Assembly (NCBI GenBank): GCA_028292565.1
Contig: JAQGMD010000060.1
Location: forward strand, 1-8,002
Origin: Burkholderia sp.
Lineage (GTDB): Bacteria; Pseudomonadota; Gammaproteobacteria; Burkholderiales; Burkholderiaceae
Direction: 5' to 3'
Length of the DNA: 8,002 nucleotides
Below are positions 1 through 5,489 of the stretch, one piece after another. Position 1 is the first letter of the stretch; every line of letters starts with the position of its first letter. A program made the position numbers and the translations under genes. A model generated the notes under the pieces. It worked only from the letters and a program-made list of their open reading frames with translations, was not told the DNA's origin and ran no database searches.

Positions 1-131
1 CCGATGGCATCACCATACGCCTCGAAGACTACGCAAATATCCCGTGGTACAGGCGCGCATGGCATGGCGGCGCGTATCTGTTTTATAAAAGCGTATTTTG
101 GATTATTACCATGGGCGGCCGCACGGACTGA
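1..131 (+). CDS. C-terminal end of an unidentified protein (5' partial)
   Basis: Reading from base 3 there is an open frame of 42 codons ending at TGA 129-131. The peptide looks like a genuine protein end: a charged start (DGITIRLEDY), an aromatic/basic stretch (WYRRAWHGG), a hydrophobic segment (AYLFYKSVFWIITM) and a short polar tail (GGRTD). The stop overlaps the likely ribosome-binding site of the permease gene that starts 10 bases later, so the two were probably cotranscribed. The family cannot be fixed from so short a piece. The combination of a basic/aromatic linker and a hydrophobic tail is weakly reminiscent of phospholipase-D-type cardiolipin synthases (ClsB-like), but that is a guess. 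The competing frame that runs into the permease without a stop encodes a less protein-like extension. Confidence 0.5.
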   Translation, partial: DGITIRLEDYANIPWYRRAWHGGAYLFYKSVFWIITMGGRTD

Positions 132-141
132 AAGGGATGGC

Positions 142-1005
142 ATGAATCGGAGTGTCGCTCTGCTACTGCTGGTGACCATGGTATGGGGCTCCTCCTTTCC
201 GCTCCTGAAGTCCGCAGTAGCCGACCTGAACGGCATCAAGATTTCAGCATTCCGCTTTTTAATCGCCGCAGTTTGCGTGCTGCCGTTCCTGGCCAGGGCG
301 CCGCGCGGGACCTGGGCCGCCGGAGCCGTTCTCGGCGTCTTGGCGCTCATATCCTATGTCAGTCAGGCGTATGGACTGCAGCACATCTCCTCCAATCGCA
401 GCGCATTCATTACCAGCCTGAATGTGCTGATGGTGCCTTTTTTCGGACTGATCTTCGGCGGCCGGCTCTCATGACTGATACTGCTGGCCTCTTGCATCGC
501 TGTTGCAGGCATAGGCCTGATGTCGTGGGAGAGCGGCGGTAATCTGCCCGGGGACAGCGCTACGCTACCGTGCGCATTTGCCTATGCGGCATATGTGGTG
601 GTGCTGTCCCGTTGCGCGAACACGCACGAGGCCTGCTATCTCGGTGCGACGCAGATTGCAGTCATGGCTGCCGCAGCCGTCGTGTGGATGCTGTTTCAGT
701 CGCCAGGCGGCGGCGAGCTCGCGGCGCTTGCCAGGCGGGCGCAACCACATTACCTGAATCTGATACACCTCGGAGTGGTGACCACAGCCGGAACCCTGTT
801 CCTTCAGGCTATCGCGCAGCGCAACGTTTCTGCCGACAAGGCTGCCCTCGCCTATGCAATGGAGCCGGTATTCGCCGCGTTGTTCGGATGGCTGTTGCTG
901 AATGAAATGCTCGGGTGGCGCGGACTTGCCGGCGGTGCGTTGGTGATTGCCGCGCTCATCATCAGCGAGATGCGCCAGGTGTCATCCGGTGTTGCAAGGA
1001 AGTAG
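142..1005 (+). pseudogene. EamA/DMT-family permease interrupted by one in-frame TGA
   Basis: This is an inner-membrane permease of the drug/metabolite transporter superfamily (two EamA domains, normally about ten helices, around 290-300 aa); the substrate is unknown. The start is the ATG at 142, preceded by AAAGGG with 5-base spacing. The first half is typical (TMVWGSSFPLLKS, then FRFLIAA, then YGLQHISSNRSAFITSLNV). At codon 111 (472-474) there is a TGA. Translation continues in the same frame from 475 with LILLASCIAVAGIGLMSWE and a normal second EamA domain (ALAYAMEPVFAALFGWLLLNE) to the TAG at 1003-1005, giving 287 codons in all. Family members commonly have a Trp after 'RLS' here, so TGG to TGA is the simplest explanation. 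There is no frame change and no visible gap. It may be a true nonsense mutation, a sequencing error, or a read-through site. A convincing internal ribosome-binding site before the ATG at 520 is not seen. Confidence 0.85.
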
Positions 1006-1013
1006 CACGCGGC

Positions 1014-1038
1014 GGAACTTTGTCTTTGCAAGGACGTC
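1014..1038 (+). promoter_or_regulatory. Candidate ECF-sigma-type promoter
   Basis: GGAAC lies at 1014-1018 (within GGAACTTT) and CGTC at 1035-1038, separated by 16 bases. This matches the general pattern of ECF-sigma promoters (GGAAC -35 with a short CGT-type -10 at 16-17 bases). It would fire rightward, just after the permease gene. The next intact gene downstream is the flavin-binding stress protein at 1522, with the tnpB remnant in between. No consensus scan was possible, so this rests on a motif match alone. Confidence 0.35.
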
Positions 1039-1100
1039 ATCATTGTCTTGCGAACCAGGCGGCTGGATACCCCTTTGAGGCTAGTGACCAACGCCGACAG
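1039..1100. other. Junction between permease gene and transposase remnant
   Basis: These bases lie between the candidate promoter and the first codons recognisable as TnpB. No supported gene, RNA or strong hairpin is seen. They may include degenerate transposase codons or the original flank of the insertion. Confidence 0.4.
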
Positions 1101-1455
1101 GGCAACCGGAACAAATCCGGGCTGAACAAATCCATCCTGGATCAAGGCTGGTATGAGTTTCGCCGTCAGTTGGATTGCAAACTGGCGTGGAATGGTGGTC
1201 ATCTCATCGGCGCGCCACCGCAGAACACCAGCCGGACCTGCCTATGCTGCGGTCACGTCGCCAAGGACAACCGGCAGACGCAGGCCAGGTGCGAATGTGG
1301 ATTGCGGTTTCGAGGGATACGCCGATGTGGTCGGCGCGATCAATGTGTCAAGGGCGGGATACGCCCGGTTAGCCTGGGGAGAGTTGGCGCAGTCAGGCGA
1401 CTCAGTGAAGCAGGAACCCACCGATGTGACTATGCAGGAGGTTTCTCATGCATAG
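1101..1455 (+). pseudogene. tnpB: Remnant of IS200/IS605-family TnpB (OrfB), C-terminal part, frameshifted
   Basis: TnpB proteins are RNA-guided nucleases carried by IS200/IS605 and IS607 elements. Only the C-terminal third is present. From about 1110 the frame reads NKSGLNKSILDQGWYEFRRQL, then NTSRTCLCCGHVAKDNRQTQAR, which is the first zinc-ribbon CxxC and its surroundings. Near 1297-1299 the frame changes. The following frame reads DCGFEGYADVVGAINVSRAG, carrying the end of the second CxxC and the conserved RuvC Asp of the 'ADVVGAIN' motif, and stops at TAG 1453-1455. The simplest repair is re-insertion of two bases (TG) in the TGTGG run, restoring ECVDCGFE. A usual Phe is Cys at codon 1290-1292. 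The N-terminal two thirds and any left end are missing, so no active protein is expected. The family assignment is secure from the two motif blocks; the exact left boundary is not. Confidence 0.85.
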
Positions 1456-1469
1456 CGCCGCAGGAATCC

Positions 1470-1493
1470 CTTGCCTGCCTTCAGGCAGGCGAG
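1470..1493 (+). repeat. Right-end hairpin of the IS200/IS605-type remnant
   Basis: GCCTGCC (1473-1479) and GGCAGGC (1484-1490) form a perfect 7-bp stem around a 4-base TTCA loop. C-G, T-A and T-G pairs extend it to 10 bp (1470-1493). It lies 15 bases after the transposase-remnant stop. Elements of this family end in subterminal hairpins, and in TnpB systems the right end also forms the 3' part of the guide (omega) RNA scaffold. GAGGATGTCAA follows and is probably near the element's right tip. The strand is given relative to the transposase. There is no T-run, so it is not a good rho-independent terminator. Confidence 0.6.
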
Positions 1494-1521
1494 GATGTCA
1501 ATTGCCATCAAGGAGATATCC

Positions 1522-2022
1522 ATGGACGTGCAAATTCAAAGGAGCGACGAACTTCAACGGGTGGCGGAGCTGGTCGATGAAATCAGGATCGCAATGCTGA
1601 CGACGGAAGAAGGTGACGGTTGCTTGCGCAGCCGGCCGATGTCAACGGCGCAAATGGATTCCAACGGCGACCTCTGGTTCTTTACTTCATTGTCGTCGGA
1701 AAAAGTGGGGGAATGCGAGCATCACCGGGACGTCAATCTCAGTTTCGAGCATATCGAGAAGCACCACTTCCTATCGATCTCCGGCGTGGCCCAGGTGGTG
1801 CGCGACAAGGAGAAAATGAAGCTGCTGTGGACGCCCATGGTCCAGCCGTGGTTCCCGCAAGGCGTGGACGACCCCGACGTTGCGTTGTTGAAAGTGACCA
1901 TCAGCCACGCCGAGTATTGGGATGCGCCAGGCAGCGTTGCCAAACGGTTGTTTGGACTTGCAAAGGCGATGGTGACCGGCAGTCCGGAAGCACTGGGAGA
2001 GCATCGAAAAGTCCAGATGTGA
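1522..2022 (+). CDS. Pyridoxamine 5'-phosphate oxidase-like flavin-binding protein (general stress protein 26 type)
   Basis: This is a 166-aa cytoplasmic protein of the split-barrel flavin-binding fold (PNPOx-like, 'general stress protein' subgroup). Such proteins bind FMN or related flavins; the substrate of this subgroup is not established. Features seen: an N-terminal helix, the first strands IRIAMLTT (21-28), the putative cofactor region RSRPM (36-40), LWFFTSLSSEKV (51-62), VNLSFEH (71-77), FLSISGVAQVVRD (83-95), the signature WTPMVQPWFPQGVDDP (103-118), LLKVTISHAEYWD (122-134), and a C-terminal helix ending in GEHRKV. The length fits the family. The start is fixed by AAGGAGA at 1510-1516, 5 bases before the ATG; an upstream TTG at 1471 lies inside the IS hairpin and is unlikely. 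The IS right end sits immediately before this ribosome-binding site, so the original leader may have been disrupted. Confidence 0.9.
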   Translation: MDVQIQRSDELQRVAELVDEIRIAMLTTEEGDGCLRSRPMSTAQMDSNGDLWFFTSLSSEKVGECEHHRDVNLSFEHIEKHHFLSISGVAQVVRDKEKMKLLWTPMVQPWFPQGVDDPDVALLKVTISHAEYWDAPGSVAKRLFGLAKAMVTGSPEALGEHRKVQM

Positions 2023-2025
2023 TTC

Positions 2026-2076
2026 ACGACGCGGGCGCTGTCGTGCGTGCTGCTGTAACCTTTACGCCCGCGGTGT
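2026..2076. repeat. Inverted repeat after the stress-protein gene
   Basis: CGCGGGCG (2030-2037) and CGCCCGCG (2065-2072) are perfect 8-base inverted repeats. The stem can be extended outward by a few pairs across one A-G mismatch (2026-2029 with 2073-2076). The 27-base loop is long, and on the + strand it is followed by A residues rather than T, so it is not a classical terminator. It could still slow transcription or stabilise the 3' end of the upstream mRNA. The rest of this 162-base intergenic stretch holds only the candidate promoter at 2125. Confidence 0.35.
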
Positions 2077-2124
2077 AAAAAGTACTGCCGGCTCCCTGTC
2101 CCCGTCGCGCAAGGCCATCGGCAT

Positions 2125-2153
2125 GGAACTTGCGGCCCTTCCGTGTTTCTCGT
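2125..2153 (+). promoter_or_regulatory. Candidate ECF/sigmaE-type promoter of the ferritin-like gene pair
   Basis: GGAACTT (2125-2131) is an exact match to the classic sigmaE-family -35. Sixteen bases later comes TCTCGT (2148-2153), a plausible partner for the TCTGA-type -10. The start codon of the first ferritin-like gene is about 30 bases further on, giving a short leader that contains a good AAAGGAG. No good sigma70 promoter is apparent in this gap. The -10 match is imperfect. Confidence 0.4.
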
Positions 2154-2184
2154 TGCGTAACGTTTGAACGGAAAGGAGCAAGCA

Positions 2185-3357
2185 ATGGCTTTCAACATCT
2201 ATAGCTCGAAAGGCACCCCCATTGACCAGCAGCGCTTCACCTGGCGCGACATGACCGGCAAGCCGATCAGCAAGCTGGACGACGATGCGTTCACCCGCGA
2301 CCGGATCATCCTGATGAACGGGATCGAACAGGAAGCGCAGCGCTTCCAGCATTTCGCGCAAAGAAGGAGCGGCGAATTGCGGGTACCCCTTGCCAATGTG
2401 CGCCGCGCCGAGCAGCATCAGGCGACGACAGTCAACTGGATGCTGGGACCCGATCATTCGCCGCTTGAAATAACGATCGCGTATGAGCAGACCGCGATCG
2501 AGGTTACCGCATCCGTCGCACGGCGCGAACCCGATCCCTATCTTGCGCAGACGTATCGGTTCGGTTTGCTCGAAGACTTCGATCATCTCTATCGCTATTC
2601 GGCTTTGCTTGATCGGATGGAGGGCAAGGACCCCAACAACATACTCCAGAGTTACACCGACATCCTGCCGGGACGGCCTACCGCGTTGGAACACCGCGCG
2701 CCTGAGGACGATCTGCGGGAGCCTTACGATTGCACTAAAGCGGCGCCCCTGACGAAATTGCACGCACTGACGATCGTCAGCGCCGAGTTCCAGGTCAATC
2801 AATACTATTTGAATATAGGTCCCCAGTTCGCAGATCCGGCGGCACGCATGCTGTACGCCGAAATTGCTTCGATTGAAGAGCAGCATGTGACGCAATATGA
2901 ATCCATGCTCGACCCGAAGCAGACGCTGCTCGAGGAATGGCTACTGCATGAAGCAACCGAGGTCTACAACTACTACAGCTGTGTGGAGCAGGAAACGAAT
3001 CCACGGATCAAGGCACTGTGGGAGCGTTTCCTTGACTACGAACTCGGGCACTTCCATCATGTGGCCGAATTGTTCAAGCAGTATGAGAAGCGTGATCCGA
3101 TGGAGATCCTGCCGGGCGATTTGCCTGAGCCGATTCCATTCGTGAGTAACCGCGACTTCATACGCCAGACACTGGCGAATGAGGTCAACCTGAGCGCGAA
3201 GGGAACGCAATATGTCGACAGGAAGGACGAGAGCCAGCGCACTGTCGACTACCGGAAAATGGTCAACGCGGAAGGATCGCCGAGTGAAGCAGTTGCGGCC
3301 GGCTATGTGTGGGCGCCCGGCACGGAACTGAATCGCAAAATTGCGGTTGCCGTATAA
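2185..3357 (+). CDS. Tandem ferritin-like domain protein (putative diiron protein)
   Basis: This 390-aa protein has no signal peptide or membrane segment, and no characterised family is recognised. It appears to hold two ferritin-like four-helix domains. The C-terminal domain (about 190-302) has a full carboxylate/His set at typical spacing: E201, E231xxH234 (EEQH), E259 and E286xxH289 (ELGH). The N-terminal domain (about 38-142) aligns to it with E48, A75-E76-Q-H78 (AEQH), E105 and D131xxH134 (DFDH). The first ExxH has therefore lost its Glu, and that site may be weak or structural. Tyr is dense near the second site (207, 208, 261, 263, 264). Residues 305-390 form a tail of unknown role. AAAGGAG lies 6 bases before the ATG at 2185, which outranks the TTG at 2164. 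A second diiron-type gene follows after 19 bases. Possible roles are iron or peroxide handling or an oxygen-dependent reaction; none is demonstrated. Confidence 0.85.
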   Translation: MAFNIYSSKGTPIDQQRFTWRDMTGKPISKLDDDAFTRDRIILMNGIEQEAQRFQHFAQRRSGELRVPLANVRRAEQHQATTVNWMLGPDHSPLEITIAYEQTAIEVTASVARREPDPYLAQTYRFGLLEDFDHLYRYSALLDRMEGKDPNNILQSYTDILPGRPTALEHRAPEDDLREPYDCTKAAPLTKLHALTIVSAEFQVNQYYLNIGPQFADPAARMLYAEIASIEEQHVTQYESMLDPKQTLLEEWLLHEATEVYNYYSCVEQETNPRIKALWERFLDYELGHFHHVAELFKQYEKRDPMEILPGDLPEPIPFVSNRDFIRQTLANEVNLSAKGTQYVDRKDESQRTVDYRKMVNAEGSPSEAVAAGYVWAPGTELNRKIAVAV

Positions 3358-3376
3358 GCAAGCGAAAGGAATAGCG

Positions 3377-4135
3377 ATGAAAGAGGAAACACAACTTGGT
3401 CTGAATCGCACCGGCATCCAGATGTCGCCGTTCGATGCGAGTGAATTGCAGAGGGACGTGGAGTCGGCCGCGCCGGAGCCGCCGGGCGATGCATCCGCCT
3501 TGGCGGACCTGCGCAAAACCTTTAATACGAATTCGGATCCGATTGGTTCGGTACCCATCCCCGCCACTTTGCGTGGCGCCGTATCAACGGTCACAGCGAA
3601 ACTCACCGGTGACCAGCCTGAAGTGTTGCTCGACAAACTGGGCGAACGTCTTGCGTTCGAACGTACCGGGACGCGCCTGTACGATGCATTGATCAGCAAG
3701 TTCGATGCGGCGAAGTCAGGCAGGCCCAGCATGACGCGGGACGACTTGTTGAAAATCAGGAATGACGAGATGCGTCATTTCTCGCTGCTCGCGGACGCGA
3801 TCCAGTCGGTCGGCGGAGATCCCACCGCGCAAACGCCCTGTGCCGATGTGGCCGGGGTTGAAGCGATGGGCCTGATGCAAGTATTAACCGATCCACGCAC
3901 CACGCTCGCGCAATCGCTGCATGCAATACTGGTCGCTGAAATGACCGACAACCTCGGTTGGGATCACCTGATCGCACTCGCCGAGAATAATGGACTAAAT
4001 GCCATGACCAGTGACTTCGAGTCGGCCCGCAACGAAGAGCGCATTCACTTGCAATCGGTACAGGGCTGGCTGGAGGAGGCGACGCTGGGCGTGGCAGCCC
4101 CCTCCGCTGCGGGCCAGGCCCCCACCGTGCATTGA
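3377..4135 (+). CDS. Ferritin-like diiron protein
   Basis: This 252-aa soluble protein belongs to the ferritin-like superfamily. The four-helix bundle spans about residues 83-235 and carries one complete ligand set: E95 (AFERTGTRLYDAL), E131xxH134 (EMRH), E188 (ILVAEMTDNLGWDHL) and E221xxH224 (ERIH). This is the pattern of ferritins, rubrerythrins and related diiron proteins, so binding of two metal ions is a reasonable inference. The first 80 residues form a low-complexity, Pro/Asp/Ser-rich leader (IQMSPFDASELQRD, then DPIGSVPIPATLRG), with no signal peptide. The C-terminus is a short Ala/Pro tail. The start is the ATG at 3377, with GAAAGGA 6 bases upstream; it lies 19 bases after the preceding ferritin-like gene, so the two surely share an mRNA. 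The exact function and any catalysis are unknown; an oxidative-stress or iron-related role is the most likely guess. Confidence 0.85.
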   Translation: MKEETQLGLNRTGIQMSPFDASELQRDVESAAPEPPGDASALADLRKTFNTNSDPIGSVPIPATLRGAVSTVTAKLTGDQPEVLLDKLGERLAFERTGTRLYDALISKFDAAKSGRPSMTRDDLLKIRNDEMRHFSLLADAIQSVGGDPTAQTPCADVAGVEAMGLMQVLTDPRTTLAQSLHAILVAEMTDNLGWDHLIALAENNGLNAMTSDFESARNEERIHLQSVQGWLEEATLGVAAPSAAGQAPTVH

Positions 4136-4156
4136 GCCCCGGATTTTCGGCGCTTG

Positions 4157-4192
4157 CAGGCTGGTCCCCGCTGCCCGGGGCCAGCCTGATTT
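4157..4192 (+). terminator. Probable terminator of the ferritin-like operon
   Basis: CAGGCTGG (4157-4164) pairs perfectly with CCAGCCTG (4181-4188). The stem continues inward by a T-G and three C-G pairs, giving about 12 bp of very GC-rich stem around a short loop. ATTTCC follows. The T-run is short, so termination may be partial, but the position 21 bases after the stop of the second ferritin-like gene fits. Confidence 0.6.
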
Positions 4193-4196
4193 CCTC

Positions 4197-4202
4197 TATA
4201 CT
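4197..4202 (+). promoter_or_regulatory. Possible -10 box for hslR
   Basis: TATACT is one base from the sigma70 -10 consensus and lies about 70 bases before the hslR start. No good -35 is found at 16-18 bases (that position falls inside the terminator stem), so this is weak. Confidence 0.25.
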
Positions 4203-4214
4203 GACCCGATCAGC

Positions 4215-4233
4215 CATTGCTTTAACAGCAATG
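4215..4233. repeat. Perfect inverted repeat in the hslR leader
   Basis: CATTGCT (4215-4221) and AGCAATG (4227-4233) are perfect inverted repeats separated by TTAAC. No T-run follows. The repeat could be an mRNA hairpin in the 5' leader or a protein-binding site; nothing in the sequence decides which. Confidence 0.4.
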
Positions 4234-4270
4234 CGGATAGCACCCGTTCATCAATGCAAAGAATGAAACC

Positions 4271-4648
4271 ATGAGTGAAGCAGTCCGTATCGACAAGTGG
4301 CTTTGGGCCGCACGTTTCTTTAAAACCCGCTCACTGGCTACCGACGCCGTCGACGGCGGCAAGGTCCGCCTGAACGGCGACCGCGTGAAGCCGGCGCGCG
4401 CGGTCAAAATCGGCGACACCCTCGACATAGACAATGGTTCGACCGAGTGGGAAGTCCTGGTGAAGGACCTGGCCGAAAAACGGGGTTCCGCGACGGTCGC
4501 ACAGGCACTTTATGAAGAAACCGCGAAGAGCATCGCCAAGCGGCAACAAGAGTCGGAGCAAAGGCGGTTTTTCCGCGAGCCGACCTCAGCGCTCAAGGGC
4601 CGGCCAACCAAGCGGGACAGGCGCCAGATCGACAAGTCGAGTTCCTGA
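4271..4648 (+). CDS. hslR: Heat shock protein 15 (Hsp15), S4-domain RNA-binding protein
   Basis: This 125-aa protein is close to the E. coli Hsp15 length (133 aa). In E. coli, Hsp15 binds free 50S subunits that still carry a nascent chain with tRNA and helps recycle them after heat stress. The S4 RNA-binding domain fills residues 6-53 (RIDKWLWAARFFKTRSLA, then GGKVRLNGDRVKPARAVK, then IGDTLDI). It is followed by the family's helix RGSATVAQALYEETAKSIAK (71-90) and a very basic C-terminal tail (KGRPTKRDRRQIDK). The ATG at 4271 is the only start that keeps the conserved 'RIDKWLW' near the N-terminus; its ribosome-binding site is poor. The gene stands alone between a terminator and the TetR regulator. 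No clear heat-shock sigma promoter was seen. Confidence 0.93.
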   Translation: MSEAVRIDKWLWAARFFKTRSLATDAVDGGKVRLNGDRVKPARAVKIGDTLDIDNGSTEWEVLVKDLAEKRGSATVAQALYEETAKSIAKRQQESEQRRFFREPTSALKGRPTKRDRRQIDKSSS

Positions 4649-4694
4649 GCGGGTATTGCATGCTGCAAATAGAATTCCGCCTCTAAGTTCTCGT

Positions 4695-4722
4695 TTGACT
4701 TTTCCAATTTAGTAGATAATAG
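4695..4722 (+). promoter_or_regulatory. Candidate sigma70 promoter of the tetR-led operon
   Basis: TTGACT (4695-4700) is a near-consensus -35. At 16 bases it is followed by TAATAG (4717-4722), and the overlapping GATAAT (4715-4720) is at 14 bases. The region is strikingly AT-rich against its surroundings, as expected for a promoter. It lies about 50 bases upstream of the TetR start. Confidence 0.5.
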
Positions 4723-4723
4723 T

Positions 4724-4735
4724 ACGAGCGTTCGT
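4724..4735. promoter_or_regulatory. Candidate TetR operator
   Basis: ACGAGCGTTCGT is an imperfect palindrome (ACGA.CG.TCGT arms) that begins just after the likely -10 and covers the expected transcription start. TetR-family regulators usually bind such short palindromes in their own promoters, so autorepression, with control of the downstream acyl-CoA genes, is inferred. No second copy was noticed in the two downstream gaps (5463-5489 and 7281-7344). Confidence 0.45.
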
Positions 4736-4769
4736 TTCAGTTATTCTCCCGTGTTTGAACAGGATTTCC

Positions 4770-5462
4770 GTGGTTACCAAGCTTACCGACCCGACAACCA
4801 AATTTATGCGCAAAGGCGAACAGACGCGTGCCGCGATCCTGGACGTGGCGCTCGATCTGGCCAGTCGCGACGGTCTCGAAGGCCTGACGATCGGCCTGCT
4901 TGCCGACAAAATGAACATGAGCAAATCCGGCGTGTTCGCGCATTTCGGCTCCCGCGAGGATTTGCAGATTGAAGTAGTGAAGCTGTACCACGATCACTTC
5001 GAACAGGAAGTGTTCTATCCCGCCATGGATAAGGCGCGCGGTTTGCCCCGGCTGCAGGCGATGTTCGCCGGCTGGGTCGGGCGAGTGTCGAAGGAAATCG
5101 CTTCCGGCTGCATCTACATTAGTGGTGCGGTCGAATATGACGACCGCCCCGGCGCAATCCGCGAAAAATTGGCCGCCATGGTGCTTGCGTGGCAAGGGGC
5201 GTTGCGCCGCTGCGTCATGCAAACCATAGAAACGGGCCATCTGCGGCCGGAAACCGATCCGGACCAGCTGGTGTACGAAATGTATGGGCTGATCCTCGCC
5301 CTGCAACACGATGCACGCTTCTTGAAGATGCCCGGCAGCGTCAGCCGGGCGGAGTTCGGGTTTGACCGCTTGATCCAGAGCTATCGAAACCCGCAGCCGG
5401 ACGAAAGTGACAAAGCTGCCGCAAAACAAAATTCAAAATCCGCTGTTAGAAAAACAGCTTAA
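4770..5462 (+). CDS. TetR/AcrR-family transcriptional regulator of a beta-oxidation operon
   Basis: This is a 230-aa DNA-binding repressor with an N-terminal TetR helix-turn-helix. The region is at about residues 17-63: QTRAAILDVALDLASRDG, then LTIGLLADKMNMSKSGVFAHFGSREDL. The C-terminal part is the ligand-binding and dimer region, ending in a Lys/Ala-rich tail. The start chosen is the GTG at 4770, because AGGA (4761-4764) sits 5 bases upstream; a TTG at 4755 (five residues longer) and an ATG at 4806 are alternatives. Only 27 bases separate it from the acyl-CoA dehydrogenase gene, so they form one operon. By context its inducer is probably an acyl-CoA, as for other TetR regulators beside fatty-acid degradation genes. 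The palindrome at 4724-4735 is the likely operator. Confidence 0.9.
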   Translation: MVTKLTDPTTKFMRKGEQTRAAILDVALDLASRDGLEGLTIGLLADKMNMSKSGVFAHFGSREDLQIEVVKLYHDHFEQEVFYPAMDKARGLPRLQAMFAGWVGRVSKEIASGCIYISGAVEYDDRPGAIREKLAAMVLAWQGALRRCVMQTIETGHLRPETDPDQLVYEMYGLILALQHDARFLKMPGSVSRAEFGFDRLIQSYRNPQPDESDKAAAKQNSKSAVRKTA

Positions 5463-5489
5463 TCAGTTCAAGGTTCAGGAGGAACAATC

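Noticed and set aside
4..141. Upstream ATG at 4 as the permease start
   Set aside because: The extra 46 residues do not look like a membrane-protein start, another frame there is more protein-like, and the ATG at 142 has a good ribosome-binding site directly before the conserved first helix.
1471..1521. TTG at 1471 as the start of the flavin-binding protein
   Set aside because: It falls in the IS right-end hairpin and adds residues that are not part of the family; the ATG at 1522 has a strong ribosome-binding site.
915..1580. A single 221-codon gene spanning the permease end and the IS region
   Set aside because: Its first part is out of frame inside the permease; only its middle is TnpB-like, and the rest is frameshifted.
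2062..2895. A 277-codon open frame on the - strand
   Set aside because: Antisense shadow of the first ferritin-like gene; no start context or known motif.
2941..3732. A 263-codon open frame on the - strand across both ferritin-like genes
   Set aside because: Opposes two well-supported genes and has no motif.
4153..4172. CTTGCA followed by CCCCGC as a heat-shock (sigma32) promoter for hslR
   Set aside because: The two boxes are only 7 bases apart, against about 13-15 needed, and they lie inside the terminator stem.
4656..4668. TTGCA/TGCAA hairpin after hslR as a terminator
   Set aside because: Only five pairs with a 3-base loop and no T-run.
4737..5429. A 230-codon open frame on the - strand
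   Set aside because: Antisense to the TetR gene, which has a clear helix-turn-helix; it would also read across the promoter side without its own signals.
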